25,290 bases of DNA from Akkermansiaceae bacterium UBA2367 (GTDB lineage Bacteria; Verrucomicrobiota; Verrucomicrobiia; Verrucomicrobiales; DEV007): the NCBI GenBank assembly GCA_002344525.1, contig DDTJ01000094.1, positions 1-25,290 of the forward strand, read 5' to 3'. The notes beneath the pieces are model-generated. The model worked only from the letters and a program-made list of their open reading frames with translations, did no database searches and had not been told where the DNA came from. Below, piece after piece: positions 1-8,347 of this stretch (position 1 is the stretch's first letter; every line of letters begins with the position of its first letter). Position numbers and translations under genes: made by a program.

Positions 1-3000
1 TGGCGGGGGAGGAGGTGGGTTCCTCGACGGAGCGGAGGAGCAGGGCGATCCCTTCGGCGGGGATGGGATCGGCGGCGGCGATCTGCTGGACGGCGTCGGG
101 CAGCATGGCGGGATTGTCCTTCGCGAGGGAGAGGATGCGGTGGAGGGCGTCGTCGGACTGGAGGCGGTTGCGGCTCATCTCCTTGACGAGGAAGGCGGCC
201 TCCTCAGGCGGAGCGGTGTCGAGGGTAGACTTGAGGGCGGCGAGGATTTTCTCGGACTCGGCCCATTTCACGGGCTGGTAGTAGGGGCCTCGCGTGTCGG
301 GGCGCGTGCCCCAACTGTCGCCCGTCCACTCGTCCTCGCGTTGGGCGAGGCGGCAGAGGACGGAGAGGAGGAGCTGGCGGGTTTCGGGGCGCTTTTCGGC
401 GGCAAGTTTGGCGAGGAGATCGTCGACAACGCCGGGCACGTCGTGCATGCGCATCAGGGCGAAGGCGGCGAATTTGGGATTCGGGCCGGTGAGGAGAGCT
501 TCGAGGGCGACGTCTTTCGCGCCGAGACGGGCGAGGGCTTGGAAGGCGGTGTGGGCGACGCGGGGATCGGGACTCCCGAGCTGGATGGAGATGGCTGGAG
601 CCACTTCGTCGAGGTGAAGGCGGGCGGCGGAAACCATCGCCTCGATTTGACGCTGCGGTTGATCTTTCAATGCCAATCCCCACCCGTGGAATTTGAAAAC
701 AAAACGACGGAAGGGAGAGTCCTCAGGTATGGATAGATCTCCGCCTGCTCGCTGGGCATAAGGTGCGATTACGTTGTCTTCGGCAAGCGAAACCAGATTC
801 GGAATCAGTTCTTCCGGGATTTTAGATCCAACGCTACGCAACGTGATTGCATACAGCGCCGCCACCCGAGCCTTGAGATCCTTGTCAGGATTCTTCGCCA
901 GTTCCAGCAGCGTCTCGGACATGACAGGGTTCGCTTCCCGACGCAACAGGGTCCGTTGCGCCGCCAGCGTGCGGACATGGCTCGGCGAGTCCAGCGCGGC
1001 GACCAGTTCGGCGTCGCTCATCTTCTCGAAATCGGGCAGCGGCTCGGGCTTGTATCCCTTCGGCGTGACCCTGACAATGTAGCCAACCTCAGGCCCTTCC
1101 CACTTGAAGGTCGCGGGGCCTTTCCAGCTTGCCTGATAGACGGCGCTTTTGCCGTCCACATCGGCGTCGGTGGGGCGGGTCATGCCGATGAAGGGACGCG
1201 GCTCGGTCGTCTCGACGAAGCTCGCGCCCTGCCGCTGCACGCGATGATGGAAGGAGGCGGCGCGGCCCCAGTCGCAGGTGATGGGGGCGTGGTTCCACTC
1301 GTCGGGGAAGCCGGGCTCGTGCAGATAGACCGAACCGCAGCCGGAGCCGCCGCCGTAGTCGGCGAGGGGATGGATGTGCTCCTCGGGGAAGTTCTTGTAG
1401 AGCCGCGGATAGCCATGGTCCTCGAGTCCGGAGAAGTGGTGGAAGCGCACGTCCCAGCCGCCGCCGTCGTTGGTGTTGTCGCGGGCGAAGAGGTCGCAGA
1501 GCGGGCTCATGGGCGTGCCGAGGATGTTGCGGGTGCCGGTGGCGAAGATCTCCAGTCCGGTCCCATCGGGGCGCACGCGGAGGACGCCTCCGTTGCGGTG
1601 CTGCAAGGTGCGTCCGTCCGTGCCGGTGGCCTTCATGAAGCCGAAGTCGCCGCCGGCGATGTAGAGCCAGCCGTCGATGCCGAGTTCGAGGCCGTTGGTG
1701 GTGTGGTCGGCGGGCCGGCCCGAGAAGTCGAAGGCGATGCCGTCGACGAGCTTCTTCGACTCCTCGGCGACGCCGTCCCCGTCGCGGTCGAAGAAGACGC
1801 TCAGGTGGGGCGGGTGGACGAGGTAGAGGCGGTCGTGATCCCAGACGAGGCCGCGGGGCGAATCGACATCCTTGATGAACTCGGTCACTTCGTCGGCGCG
1901 TCCGTCGCCGTCGAGGTCGCGCAGGCGCAGGACGCGCCCGCGTCCGGGATCGCGCCCGAGGGAGCCGTTGCCGTCGCTGGAGACGTAGAGGTCGCCGTTC
2001 GGCGCGGCGGCGACATAGACGGGGTAGTTCGCGGCCTGCCAACCGGCGAAAAGGGTGAGGTCGAAACCCTCCGGGACTTTCACGTCCTTGAGGATCTCGG
2101 CCTCCTCCTCTTGCGACCGCTTCACGATCTTCGGAGGGAGGTTGCCGCCTTTGGCGTAGGGATCGGCGTCGGCTTTCGCCTTGGCCTCGGTGGCGGCTTT
2201 CGCGGCGGCGACCTGTTTCGCGTCGAGCTTGGGATGGAGCTTGGTCAGGCCGGGTCCAACCAGCGAAATCTCGCGGATGCTGGCCCAGCCGCCCGCGCTG
2301 GTGGCGGTGCAGGTGATCTTGAGGAAGCGCAGGTCCTTGCCCTCGAATTCGGCGGTGGAGTCGCCGGGCTTCGGTGCTTCGGTCAGGTCGGCGAGAGTGG
2401 TCCAGGTCTGGCCGTCGGTCGAGCCTTCGATCTTGTGGGAGTAGGCGTTGTTCCCGCTTTCCCAGACGATGGAGGCTTTGGTCAGGGTCTGCGGCTTCTC
2501 GAACTCGATCTGGATCCACTGCGGCTGCGATCCGCTCGAGGCGCACCAGCGGGTGTTGCGGTCGCCGTCGATGGCGTGCCAGACGAGGTTGTTCTTGCCG
2601 GTCTCCTCGCTGCTCGCGGTGACGGTCGCGAGGGTGGCGCCCTCGGGTGCTGGGCCGGGAGCGGCGGCTTTCGGGGCTTCGGCCTTCGGCGGAGCGGGCT
2701 TGGCGGGCTCGAAGGTGACGGTGTTCTCCCCGGTGTAGGCGGTGCCGAGGTAGCCGGGTTCGTCGAGCTTGCCGATGGCCCAGAGGAGGCCGCGGGTGAC
2801 GAGGTCGAGGTAGCGGGCGTCCTCGACGGTGGCGGTGTTGTGCCCGAGGCTGGTGCTGAAGCTGCGGGCGCCCTGCTTTTCGTTCGTCCAGACGACGATG
2901 GCGACCTCCTCCTTCTCCTGCCCGTCGCGCTTCACGATCTGCTTGCCCATGGCGAGGGGATGGGCGTCGAAGACGTTGACGTTGTTGTAGAGCTCCTCCT

Positions 3001-3532
3001 TGATCGTGGTCCAGTTCTCCAAGGCGGCGGTGATGGGGTGTTCCTTGTCGACGTATTCCACGGCGATCGGCTCCTGCGGTCCGTGCGAGCTGGACTGGAT
3101 GCCGAGGTGCTGGAACCATTGGTCCGTCCCGTTGCGGAAGCTGTGCATGGCGCAGTGGAGATGCACGGCGGGGATGGTCTGGTGGGCGTCGAGGATGCGC
3201 TTCATCACGGCGAGATCCTTGTTCCCGGCGGCGCATTCGTCGTGGATGACGACGTCGTATCCGGCGGCCCAGTCGTCCTTGTCGTAGATGGTTAGGGGCG
3301 GGTCGGTCGCTTTGTCGTCGGTCCAGAAGACATCGACGCGGACGTTGGCGCGGGCGGAGAGGCCCTCGGCAAGGGCTTTCCACTGGCCCGCGTAGTCGTG
3401 GCAGCAGCCGCCCGCGACGAGGAGGGCGCGGAGGGGCTTCGGCGGAGTCTGGGCGCGCCCGGGCTGGGAGAGGAGCGCGGCGAGGGCGAAAGCCGCCGCG
3501 CCGAGGAAGGACAGGATAGGGAGTTTTTTCAT
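1..3532 (-). CDS. Secreted ThuA / F5-8C / PVC-type membrane-bound dehydrogenase / HEAT protein (3' end outside window)
   Basis: The reading frame is open from an ATG at 3532 to the window edge (about 1,177 codons), so the C-terminus is missing. Residues 1-28 form a signal peptide ending near GRAQ. About 34-255 resemble a ThuA (trehalose-utilisation-like, glutamine-amidotransferase fold) domain starting LRALLVAGGCCHDY. About 295-428 look like an F5/8 type C (discoidin) carbohydrate-binding domain (AIDGDRNTRW, WIQIEFEKPQ). About 478-825 match the TIGR02604-type beta-propeller called 'putative membrane-bound dehydrogenase' (VPEGFDLTLFAG, DLDGDGRADEV, NGLELGIDGWLYIAGGDFG, GTRNILG). From about 836 onward there are HEAT-like helical repeats. 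In this family a cytochrome c CxxCH domain often follows; it would lie beyond the edge. Location is probably periplasmic, and a role in sugar or polysaccharide oxidation is inference. Substrate unknown. No clear Shine-Dalgarno precedes the start. Confidence 0.88.
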   Translation of the reverse strand, partial: MKKLPILSFLGAAAFALAALLSQPGRAQTPPKPLRALLVAGGCCHDYAGQWKALAEGLSARANVRVDVFWTDDKATDPPLTIYDKDDWAAGYDVVIHDECAAGNKDLAVMKRILDAHQTIPAVHLHCAMHSFRNGTDQWFQHLGIQSSSHGPQEPIAVEYVDKEHPITAALENWTTIKEELYNNVNVFDAHPLAMGKQIVKRDGQEKEEVAIVVWTNEKQGARSFSTSLGHNTATVEDARYLDLVTRGLLWAIGKLDEPGYLGTAYTGENTVTFEPAKPAPPKAEAPKAAAPGPAPEGATLATVTASSEETGKNNLVWHAIDGDRNTRWCASSGSQPQWIQIEFEKPQTLTKASIVWESGNNAYSHKIEGSTDGQTWTTLADLTEAPKPGDSTAEFEGKDLRFLKITCTATSAGGWASIREISLVGPGLTKLHPKLDAKQVAAAKAATEAKAKADADPYAKGGNLPPKIVKRSQEEEAEILKDVKVPEGFDLTLFAGWQAANYPVYVAAAPNGDLYVSSDGNGSLGRDPGRGRVLRLRDLDGDGRADEVTEFIKDVDSPRGLVWDHDRLYLVHPPHLSVFFDRDGDGVAEESKKLVDGIAFDFSGRPADHTTNGLELGIDGWLYIAGGDFGFMKATGTDGRTLQHRNGGVLRVRPDGTGLEIFATGTRNILGTPMSPLCDLFARDNTNDGGGWDVRFHHFSGLEDHGYPRLYKNFPEEHIHPLADYGGGSGCGSVYLHEPGFPDEWNHAPITCDWGRAASFHHRVQRQGASFVETTEPRPFIGMTRPTDADVDGKSAVYQASWKGPATFKWEGPEVGYIVRVTPKGYKPEPLPDFEKMSDAELVAALDSPSHVRTLAAQRTLLRREANPVMSETLLELAKNPDKDLKARVAALYAITLRSVGSKIPEELIPNLVSLAEDNVIAPYAQRAGGDLSIPEDSPFRRFVFKFHGWGLALKDQPQRQIEAMVSAARLHLDEVAPAISIQLGSPDPRVAHTAFQALARLGAKDVALEALLTGPNPKFAAFALMRMHDVPGVVDDLLAKLAAEKRPETRQLLLSVLCRLAQREDEWTGDSWGTRPDTRGPYYQPVKWAESEKILAALKSTLDTAPPEEAAFLVKEMSRNRLQSDDALHRILSLAKDNPAMLPDAVQQIAAADPIPAEGIALLLRSVEEPTSSPA

Positions 3533-3638
3533 GGGAAGCGGTCGGGAAAGACCGGGGGGAAGGGTGCGGCGTGCCGTTGGCGGGGTCAATGGGAATCGCT
3601 GCCGCCATCACGCGCCGGGATGGGTGCCGAAGCCTCTG

Positions 3639-3727
3639 CATTCGTGGTCATTCGCGTAAATTCGCGATCATTCGCGTTCCTTTTTTTTTGACGCGAATGG
3701 CCGCAAATGGCCGCGAATTTGCGCAAA
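3639..3727. repeat. Dispersed palindromic element, ATTCGCGT family, copy 1
   Basis: The element lies between two divergent genes. Its core arms ATTCGCGT (3670-3677) and ACGCGAAT (3691-3698) are a perfect inverted repeat around a 13-base loop with a run of nine T. Outer arms made of TTCGCG/CGCGAA units extend the pairing imperfectly on both sides. A second copy with the same core arms lies at 20533-20620. The rest of the 292-base intergenic region (3533-3824) shows no gene; it must hold the promoters of both divergent genes, but I cannot place them. Confidence 0.75.
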
Positions 3728-3824
3728 TCCAGACAGGCGAGGGGACTTTCCGTATCCATCCCATTCCTACCAAGACGCGATTCCGTTCTGGCCAAGCCCG
3801 CCGCGCTTCGCTACCCTCGCCGTC

Positions 3825-4688
3825 ATGATGAAACGACGCGACCTCCTCCAACTTGGCGGCCTTGCTCTCGGGGCTGGGCTTTCGGGCAATGCCTTCGCCG
3901 ACATCGTTCCGCATCCACGCGGACGCTTCGCCGGGAAAATCCGCAAGTCCCTGAAATGGAACATGGTCAAGCTGAGGGACGAACAGTCTCTCGCCGAGAC
4001 CTTCGAGAAGCTGCGTAAATGCGGCTACGAAGGCCTCGAACCGAGCCTCGACGATGTAGGAGACAAGGCGGACGAATGGATCGCGGCGAGCCAGGAAAGC
4101 GGCCTGATCCTCGACGGCACCGTGGCCGCCCGAACCGAGGATCTCATCGGCGGGATCGACCTGACGAAGCGCCTTGGCGGCGACTCCATGCTCGTGGTGG
4201 CCCGCTACGACCAGAAGCAGCCGATCCAGCCCCAATGGGACCGCGCCCGCGACCAGTTGCGAGAGTTCGCTCCGCACGCGCAGGCGCAGGGCGTGTCGCT
4301 GCTCGTCGAGAACGTTTGGGCGACCTACCTCATCAGCCCCTTCGACATGGCCCGCTTCATCGACGAAGTGGGGCATCCGGCGGTGCAGGTCCATTTCGAC
4401 ATTGGCAACATGGTGCGCTGGGGCGTGCCGGAGCATTGGGCGCAGATCCTCGGGACGCGCTCGAAGAAGCTCGATGTGAAGGAATACGACCTGAAAAAGG
4501 CGATGGGCGAGGGCATGGGCAAGGGCTTTTCCGTGCCGCTCGGCGAGGGCAGCATCGACTGGAAGGCGGTGATGGACGAGATGGAGAAGATCCAGTTCAC
4601 CGGCTGGGCCGCCGCCGAAGTCGCGGCGGGCGACTGGGACTACCTCGCCGATGTCGCGAAGCGGATGGACCGGGTGCTGGAACTGTAG
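3825..4688 (+). CDS. Tat-exported xylose isomerase-like TIM barrel protein (sugar phosphate isomerase/epimerase family)
   Basis: 287 residues. The N-terminus MMKRRDLLQLGG followed by a hydrophobic run to about residue 26 (NAFA) is a twin-arginine signal, so the protein probably folds in the cytoplasm and is exported. The remainder matches the AP endonuclease 2 / xylose-isomerase-like TIM barrel (PF01261). Likely metal and substrate residues are E162 (LLVENV), D192 (HFDIGNM), the D217/K219 region (KLDVKEYD) and E265 (AAAEV). Such Tat-exported barrels are numerous in Planctomycetes and Verrucomicrobia and are assigned to isomerisation or epimerisation of sugars. The substrate cannot be read from sequence. 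The start could be either of the two adjacent ATG codons (3825 or 3828). It is divergent from the ThuA protein and converges on the PBP gene with only 23 bases between the stops. Confidence 0.9.
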   Translation: MMKRRDLLQLGGLALGAGLSGNAFADIVPHPRGRFAGKIRKSLKWNMVKLRDEQSLAETFEKLRKCGYEGLEPSLDDVGDKADEWIAASQESGLILDGTVAARTEDLIGGIDLTKRLGGDSMLVVARYDQKQPIQPQWDRARDQLREFAPHAQAQGVSLLVENVWATYLISPFDMARFIDEVGHPAVQVHFDIGNMVRWGVPEHWAQILGTRSKKLDVKEYDLKKAMGEGMGKGFSVPLGEGSIDWKAVMDEMEKIQFTGWAAAEVAAGDWDYLADVAKRMDRVLEL

Positions 4689-4711
4689 GTCCGCGCTTGG
4701 GTGCCGCCGGG

Positions 4712-6955
4712 CTATCGTCTCTCCCCGAAAAGGAAGCGTCCGATGCCGCGAAGCGCCCTGCCGAATTCCCCGGGCTCCCGCTGAGGGCCGCCCGAGCCGT
4801 CCACAGGCACGGCGACGAGGGCGGGGGATTCGCCGGGAACGGGGAAGGCTTGGGGCGCGTTGCCCGCGAAAAGCCCTCCGTGTCCCCGGCATTTCCCGTG
4901 CGGGACGAGATCGGGCGGCAGGGGCATCTGGTAGCCGTTGCGGGTGCGCGGCGAGCCGAGCAGACCGCATTCGCGGCAGAGCACGGTGGTCCGCGTGCCG
5001 GCGGGCTGGGCGATGGCGGCGGCGGCGAATCCCCGGCTTTCTGCGGCCTTCATCACCTCGGTCCACACGGGCAGGGCGAGGGCACCGCCGTAGCCGCCCT
5101 GCATGATGGTTTTGGGCTGGTCGAGTCCGACCCAGACGCCGGTGGTCAGCTTGTCGGTGTAGCCGACGAACCAGGCGTCGTGGTAGTCGTTGGTGGTGCC
5201 GGTCTTGCCGTAGGCGGGGGCGCGGTAGCCGAGTTCACGGGCTTTCGTCGCGGTGCCCTCGTCCATCACTTTGCCGAGGATGTCGGTGGTGACCCAGGCG
5301 ACGCCCGGCGGGAAAATGCGGCGTCCCTCGACCGGGTGCCGATAGAGGACGGAGCCGTCGGCGTGCTCGATGCGCGAGATGAGATGGGGCGCGAGGTTCA
5401 CCCCGCCCGTGGCGAAGGTGGAGTAGGCGCTGGTGATCGTGGCCGGGGTCGTCTCGAAGGCCCCGAGGGAGACGACGGGCGAGTTCGGGATCTCGCCGAA
5501 CTTCAAGGCGCGGGCGAGGTCGCGCACTTGGTCGATCCCCGCGATCTGGCCGACGCGGACGGACATGGTGTTGCGCGAGCGGATCAGGCCGAGGGCGGCG
5601 GGTTGCAGCCCGGTGAAGGTGCCGTCGCTGTTTTTCGGGGACCAGTCGGCGAAGCGGACGGGGTCGTCGCTGACGTAGGCTCCGGGGAGCAGCCCGCTGC
5701 GATGGAAGGCGACGGCGTAGATGAAGGGCTTGAAGGTCGAGCCGACTTGGCGTCGCGCGGCGAGGGCGCGGTTGAAGGAGCTTTCGCCGAAGTCGCGGCC
5801 GCCGACGAGGGCGACGATGCCGCCGCTCTGGTTGTCGAGGGTCACGACGGCACCTTGGAGGTATTTCGTCGCGCCGCCGCGATGCGAACTGCGGGGGGAA
5901 TGTCGGTAGCCCTTGGCCCGCTCGGCGGTGGTGAGGTGCTTGTCGAGGGCGGTTTCCGCCGTGCGCTGCAAACCCACGTCGAGGGTGGTGTGGACGCGCA
6001 GCCCGCCGGACTCGATCAAGTGGGGCTCCAGAAAGTCCCCCAGCAGGTCGAAGACGGCTTGGAGCGGGTAGCTGCCGGTGGCGAAGCGCTGATGCGGCGG
6101 GCGCAGGGAGAGGGGCTGCTTTTTCGCAGCGTCGGCGTCGGCGCGGGTCACGATATCGGAGGCCACGAGGCGGTCGAGCACCTCGGCCTGGGCGCCTTTC
6201 GCGTTGTCCTCGCTGCGGAAGGGATTGAGCAGGCTGGGGCCGCGGATCACCCCGACGAGCATGGCGCTCTCGGCGAGGGTGAGCTGCGAGGCGGGCTTCA
6301 TGAAATATCCCTGCGCGGCCCGCTCGACGCCGTAGAGGCCCGAGCCGAAATAGACGCGGTTCATGTAGCAGGAGAGGATTTCCTCCTTCGAGTATTCGTG
6401 CTCCAGCCGCACCGCGAGGGCGGCTTCGATCAGCTTGCGCTGGAAGGTCATCTCCTTCATCCCGTAGGTGTTGCGGGCGAGCTGCATGGTGATGGTGGAG
6501 GCTCCTTGGTCGATGCCGCCGGATTTCAAGTTCGCCACGAGGGCGCGGAGCACGCCGAGGTAGTCGACGCCGCCGTGCTGGTAGAAGCGGCTGTCCTCGC
6601 GGGCGAGGAGGGCTTTGATGAAATGCTCCGAGACCTGCGAGGCGGGGACGGAGACGCGGTTTTCCCCGTGGCCCGCGACGTGGCCCATGAGTTCGCCTTT
6701 GCGGTCGTAAACGAGGGTGCGCTCGGGGATTTCTTTCACCAGGTCGAGGTCGTATTCCATCGCCTTCCAGCCATACCAGCCGCCGCCGACGACCAAGGCG
6801 GCGAGGCCGAGGAGGAGGCCCAAGGTGAAGACCCTGCGGACGAAACGCCCGAGGAGCGAGTCCTTGCGGCGCTTTTTTGAGCGCGAGCCTCCGCCGGAGG
6901 TGGAAACGGGGCCGCGCTTCGATCCGCGGCGGGGGGAGGGGTTGCGTCTGGCCAT
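4712..6955 (-). CDS. Class A penicillin-binding protein (PBP1A-type, glycosyltransferase and transpeptidase)
   Basis: 747 residues. It polymerises lipid II into glycan strands and cross-links peptides in the periplasm. A basic cytoplasmic tail (1-42) precedes one membrane anchor (about 43-60). The GT51 domain (about 75-245) has the catalytic E120 in EDSRFYQH, QGASTITMQLARN (150-162), and a typical KLIEAALAVRLE segment. The transpeptidase domain carries S406-x-x-K409 (GSTFKPF), S460-R-N462 and K584-T-G (GKTGTTN), so both activities look intact. After the transpeptidase domain (from about residue 645) is a Pro/Gly-rich tail with three cysteines (C660, C663, C689). Length is normal for PBP1A. 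The gene is transcribed leftward and lies downstream of aroB, but a 205-base gap with a hairpin suggests its own promoter. Function in cell-wall synthesis is secure; mrcA/ponA naming is left open. Confidence 0.96.
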   Translation of the reverse strand: MARRNPSPRRGSKRGPVSTSGGGSRSKKRRKDSLLGRFVRRVFTLGLLLGLAALVVGGGWYGWKAMEYDLDLVKEIPERTLVYDRKGELMGHVAGHGENRVSVPASQVSEHFIKALLAREDSRFYQHGGVDYLGVLRALVANLKSGGIDQGASTITMQLARNTYGMKEMTFQRKLIEAALAVRLEHEYSKEEILSCYMNRVYFGSGLYGVERAAQGYFMKPASQLTLAESAMLVGVIRGPSLLNPFRSEDNAKGAQAEVLDRLVASDIVTRADADAAKKQPLSLRPPHQRFATGSYPLQAVFDLLGDFLEPHLIESGGLRVHTTLDVGLQRTAETALDKHLTTAERAKGYRHSPRSSHRGGATKYLQGAVVTLDNQSGGIVALVGGRDFGESSFNRALAARRQVGSTFKPFIYAVAFHRSGLLPGAYVSDDPVRFADWSPKNSDGTFTGLQPAALGLIRSRNTMSVRVGQIAGIDQVRDLARALKFGEIPNSPVVSLGAFETTPATITSAYSTFATGGVNLAPHLISRIEHADGSVLYRHPVEGRRIFPPGVAWVTTDILGKVMDEGTATKARELGYRAPAYGKTGTTNDYHDAWFVGYTDKLTTGVWVGLDQPKTIMQGGYGGALALPVWTEVMKAAESRGFAAAAIAQPAGTRTTVLCRECGLLGSPRTRNGYQMPLPPDLVPHGKCRGHGGLFAGNAPQAFPVPGESPALVAVPVDGSGGPQREPGEFGRALRGIGRFLFGERR

Positions 6956-7060
6956 GGAAATTGCTAACTATCGTTGAATTTTTAGGTCTTGCCAGTGGGA
7001 AGGCGCGCCCGCATTCCCCGCATCCTTTGATTGTGAGACGCGGCGAAGGGAAGTCCCGCT

Positions 7061-7096
7061 CAACCATTCTTGTCGCGACCGTGGCAAGAATGGTTG
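7061..7096. terminator. Perfect 12-bp inverted repeat between aroB and the PBP gene (possible terminator or operator)
   Basis: CAACCATTCTTG (7061-7072) and CAAGAATGGTTG (7085-7096) are exact reverse complements around a 12-base spacer. It lies 65 bases past the aroB stop and 106 bases before the PBP start. No T-tract follows on the minus strand, so it is not a classical intrinsic terminator. A protein-binding operator for the PBP gene is an alternative. Confidence 0.45.
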
Positions 7097-7160
7097 GAAG
7101 GCGCGGCGGATGGAACCGTTCCGGCAAGGCGCGACCGGGGTTTTCCGCCTGCTTTTTGGC

Positions 7161-8270
7161 TCAAGCGCCCCGCAAGCCCGCCAGTGCCCGCGTGAGATCC
7201 CCGTGCGTCACCTCGTCGGAGACGAAGGCCTCGCCCAGCGCCTTCAACAGGACGAAGCGGATGCTCCCGGCCTCGAATTTCTTGTCCCGGTCCATGGCCG
7301 ACAGGACCGCGTCGTCGGGCACGTCGTCGGCGAGCACGGTGGGCAAGCCGTAGGTCTCCAAGGCGCGGAGGATCCGCCCTCCGTCCGCCTCTGGCAGCCC
7401 GGCTTTCTCCACGGAGAGCCGGGTCGCGGCGACGAGGCCGAGGCTGATCGCTTCGCCGTGGAGGAAGCGTCCGTAGCCGCCCGCCGCTTCGATCCCGTGG
7501 CCGAGAGTGTGGCCGAAATTGAGAAGGGCGCGGGTGCCGGTGGTCTCGCGCTCGTCCTCCTCGACGACGGCGGCTTTGATCGCGACGTTCCGCGAGACGA
7601 GGGCGGGGAGATGCTCGCGGATGGCGGCGCGGTCCTCGACGAGATCGAGGAGGGAGGCGTCGCGGATCGCGGCGTGCTTGATGATCTCGGCGAAGCCCTC
7701 GTTGAACTCTCGCTCCGGCAGGGTCGCGAGCGTCCCGGTGTCGGCGAGGACGAGGCGGGGCTGGTGGAAGGCGCCGAGGAGATTCTTGCCTTCGGGCGTG
7801 TTCACCCCGGTCTTGCCGCCGACGGAGCTGTCGACTTGGCTGACGATGGTGGTGGGGATCTGGACGCAGGGGATGCCGCGCTGGAAGATGGCGGCGGCGA
7901 ATCCGGCGAGGTCGCCGACGACCCCTCCGCCGAGGGCGACGAGGAGGGATTTGCGGTCGAGCCCGGCCCGCAGCATCTCGCGGCAGACTTCGGTGGCCTG
8001 CTCCATGCTTTTCGAGGCTTCGCCAGCGGGCACGGTCACGAGAACGGTGCGGATGCCGGCCTTTTCGAGCGATTCCCTGACAGTGGCGGCGTAAAGCGGG
8101 CCGACGTTCGAGTCGGTGACGAGGGCGGCGCTGCGGGGACGCAGGCTGGTGCGCCCGGCGAGGAGGTCCGCAGTCCGCGCGAGGAGGTCCGTGCCGACGA
8201 GCACGGTGTATTCGTCGTTGGCGAGACGGAGGGAGACGGTGGCGGGATTTCCTTCGAGGAGGGTCGGCAT
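7161..8270 (-). CDS. aroB: 3-dehydroquinate synthase
   Basis: 369 residues from the ATG at 8270. It converts DAHP to 3-dehydroquinate, the second step of the shikimate pathway, in the cytoplasm with NAD+ and a divalent metal. The NAD-binding glycine motif GGGVVGDLAG (114-123), the segment TTIVSQVDSSVGGKTGVN (140-157), and the metal ligands E195 (GFAEIIKH), H254 (NFGHTLGHG) and H271 (FLHGEA) are all present. Length fits the family. The frame remains open upstream to a TTG at 8351 that overlaps the nagA stop; I prefer 8270 because the conserved N-terminus begins there and the extra residues look non-conserved. It follows nagA with a 77-base gap and could be co-transcribed. No feedback-regulatory element is visible. 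Confidence 0.96.
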   Translation of the reverse strand: MPTLLEGNPATVSLRLANDEYTVLVGTDLLARTADLLAGRTSLRPRSAALVTDSNVGPLYAATVRESLEKAGIRTVLVTVPAGEASKSMEQATEVCREMLRAGLDRKSLLVALGGGVVGDLAGFAAAIFQRGIPCVQIPTTIVSQVDSSVGGKTGVNTPEGKNLLGAFHQPRLVLADTGTLATLPEREFNEGFAEIIKHAAIRDASLLDLVEDRAAIREHLPALVSRNVAIKAAVVEEDERETTGTRALLNFGHTLGHGIEAAGGYGRFLHGEAISLGLVAATRLSVEKAGLPEADGGRILRALETYGLPTVLADDVPDDAVLSAMDRDKKFEAGSIRFVLLKALGEAFVSDEVTHGDLTRALAGLRGA

Positions 8271-8347
8271 GGGGCGGACAGGTTGCACGCGGGCGGGGTA
8301 AGTTTCAACGAAGAAGCTCTGGCGGCAGACGCCGCGATCCGCCCTCC

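Noticed and set aside
956..3295. 779-codon open frame on the plus strand
   Set aside because: It is antisense to the ThuA-dehydrogenase gene. Its Gly/Val/Glu/Asp-rich translation is what the complement of a high-GC gene gives, with no recognisable domain.
1089..3641. 850-codon open frame on the minus strand
   Set aside because: Shifted frame of the real gene starting at 3532; translation is dominated by Arg and Pro and shows no domain, while the other frame shows ThuA and propeller motifs and a signal peptide.
4019..6880. 953-codon open frame on the plus strand
   Set aside because: Starts out of frame inside the sugar isomerase gene and runs antisense through the PBP gene, whose catalytic motifs are all in the opposite strand.
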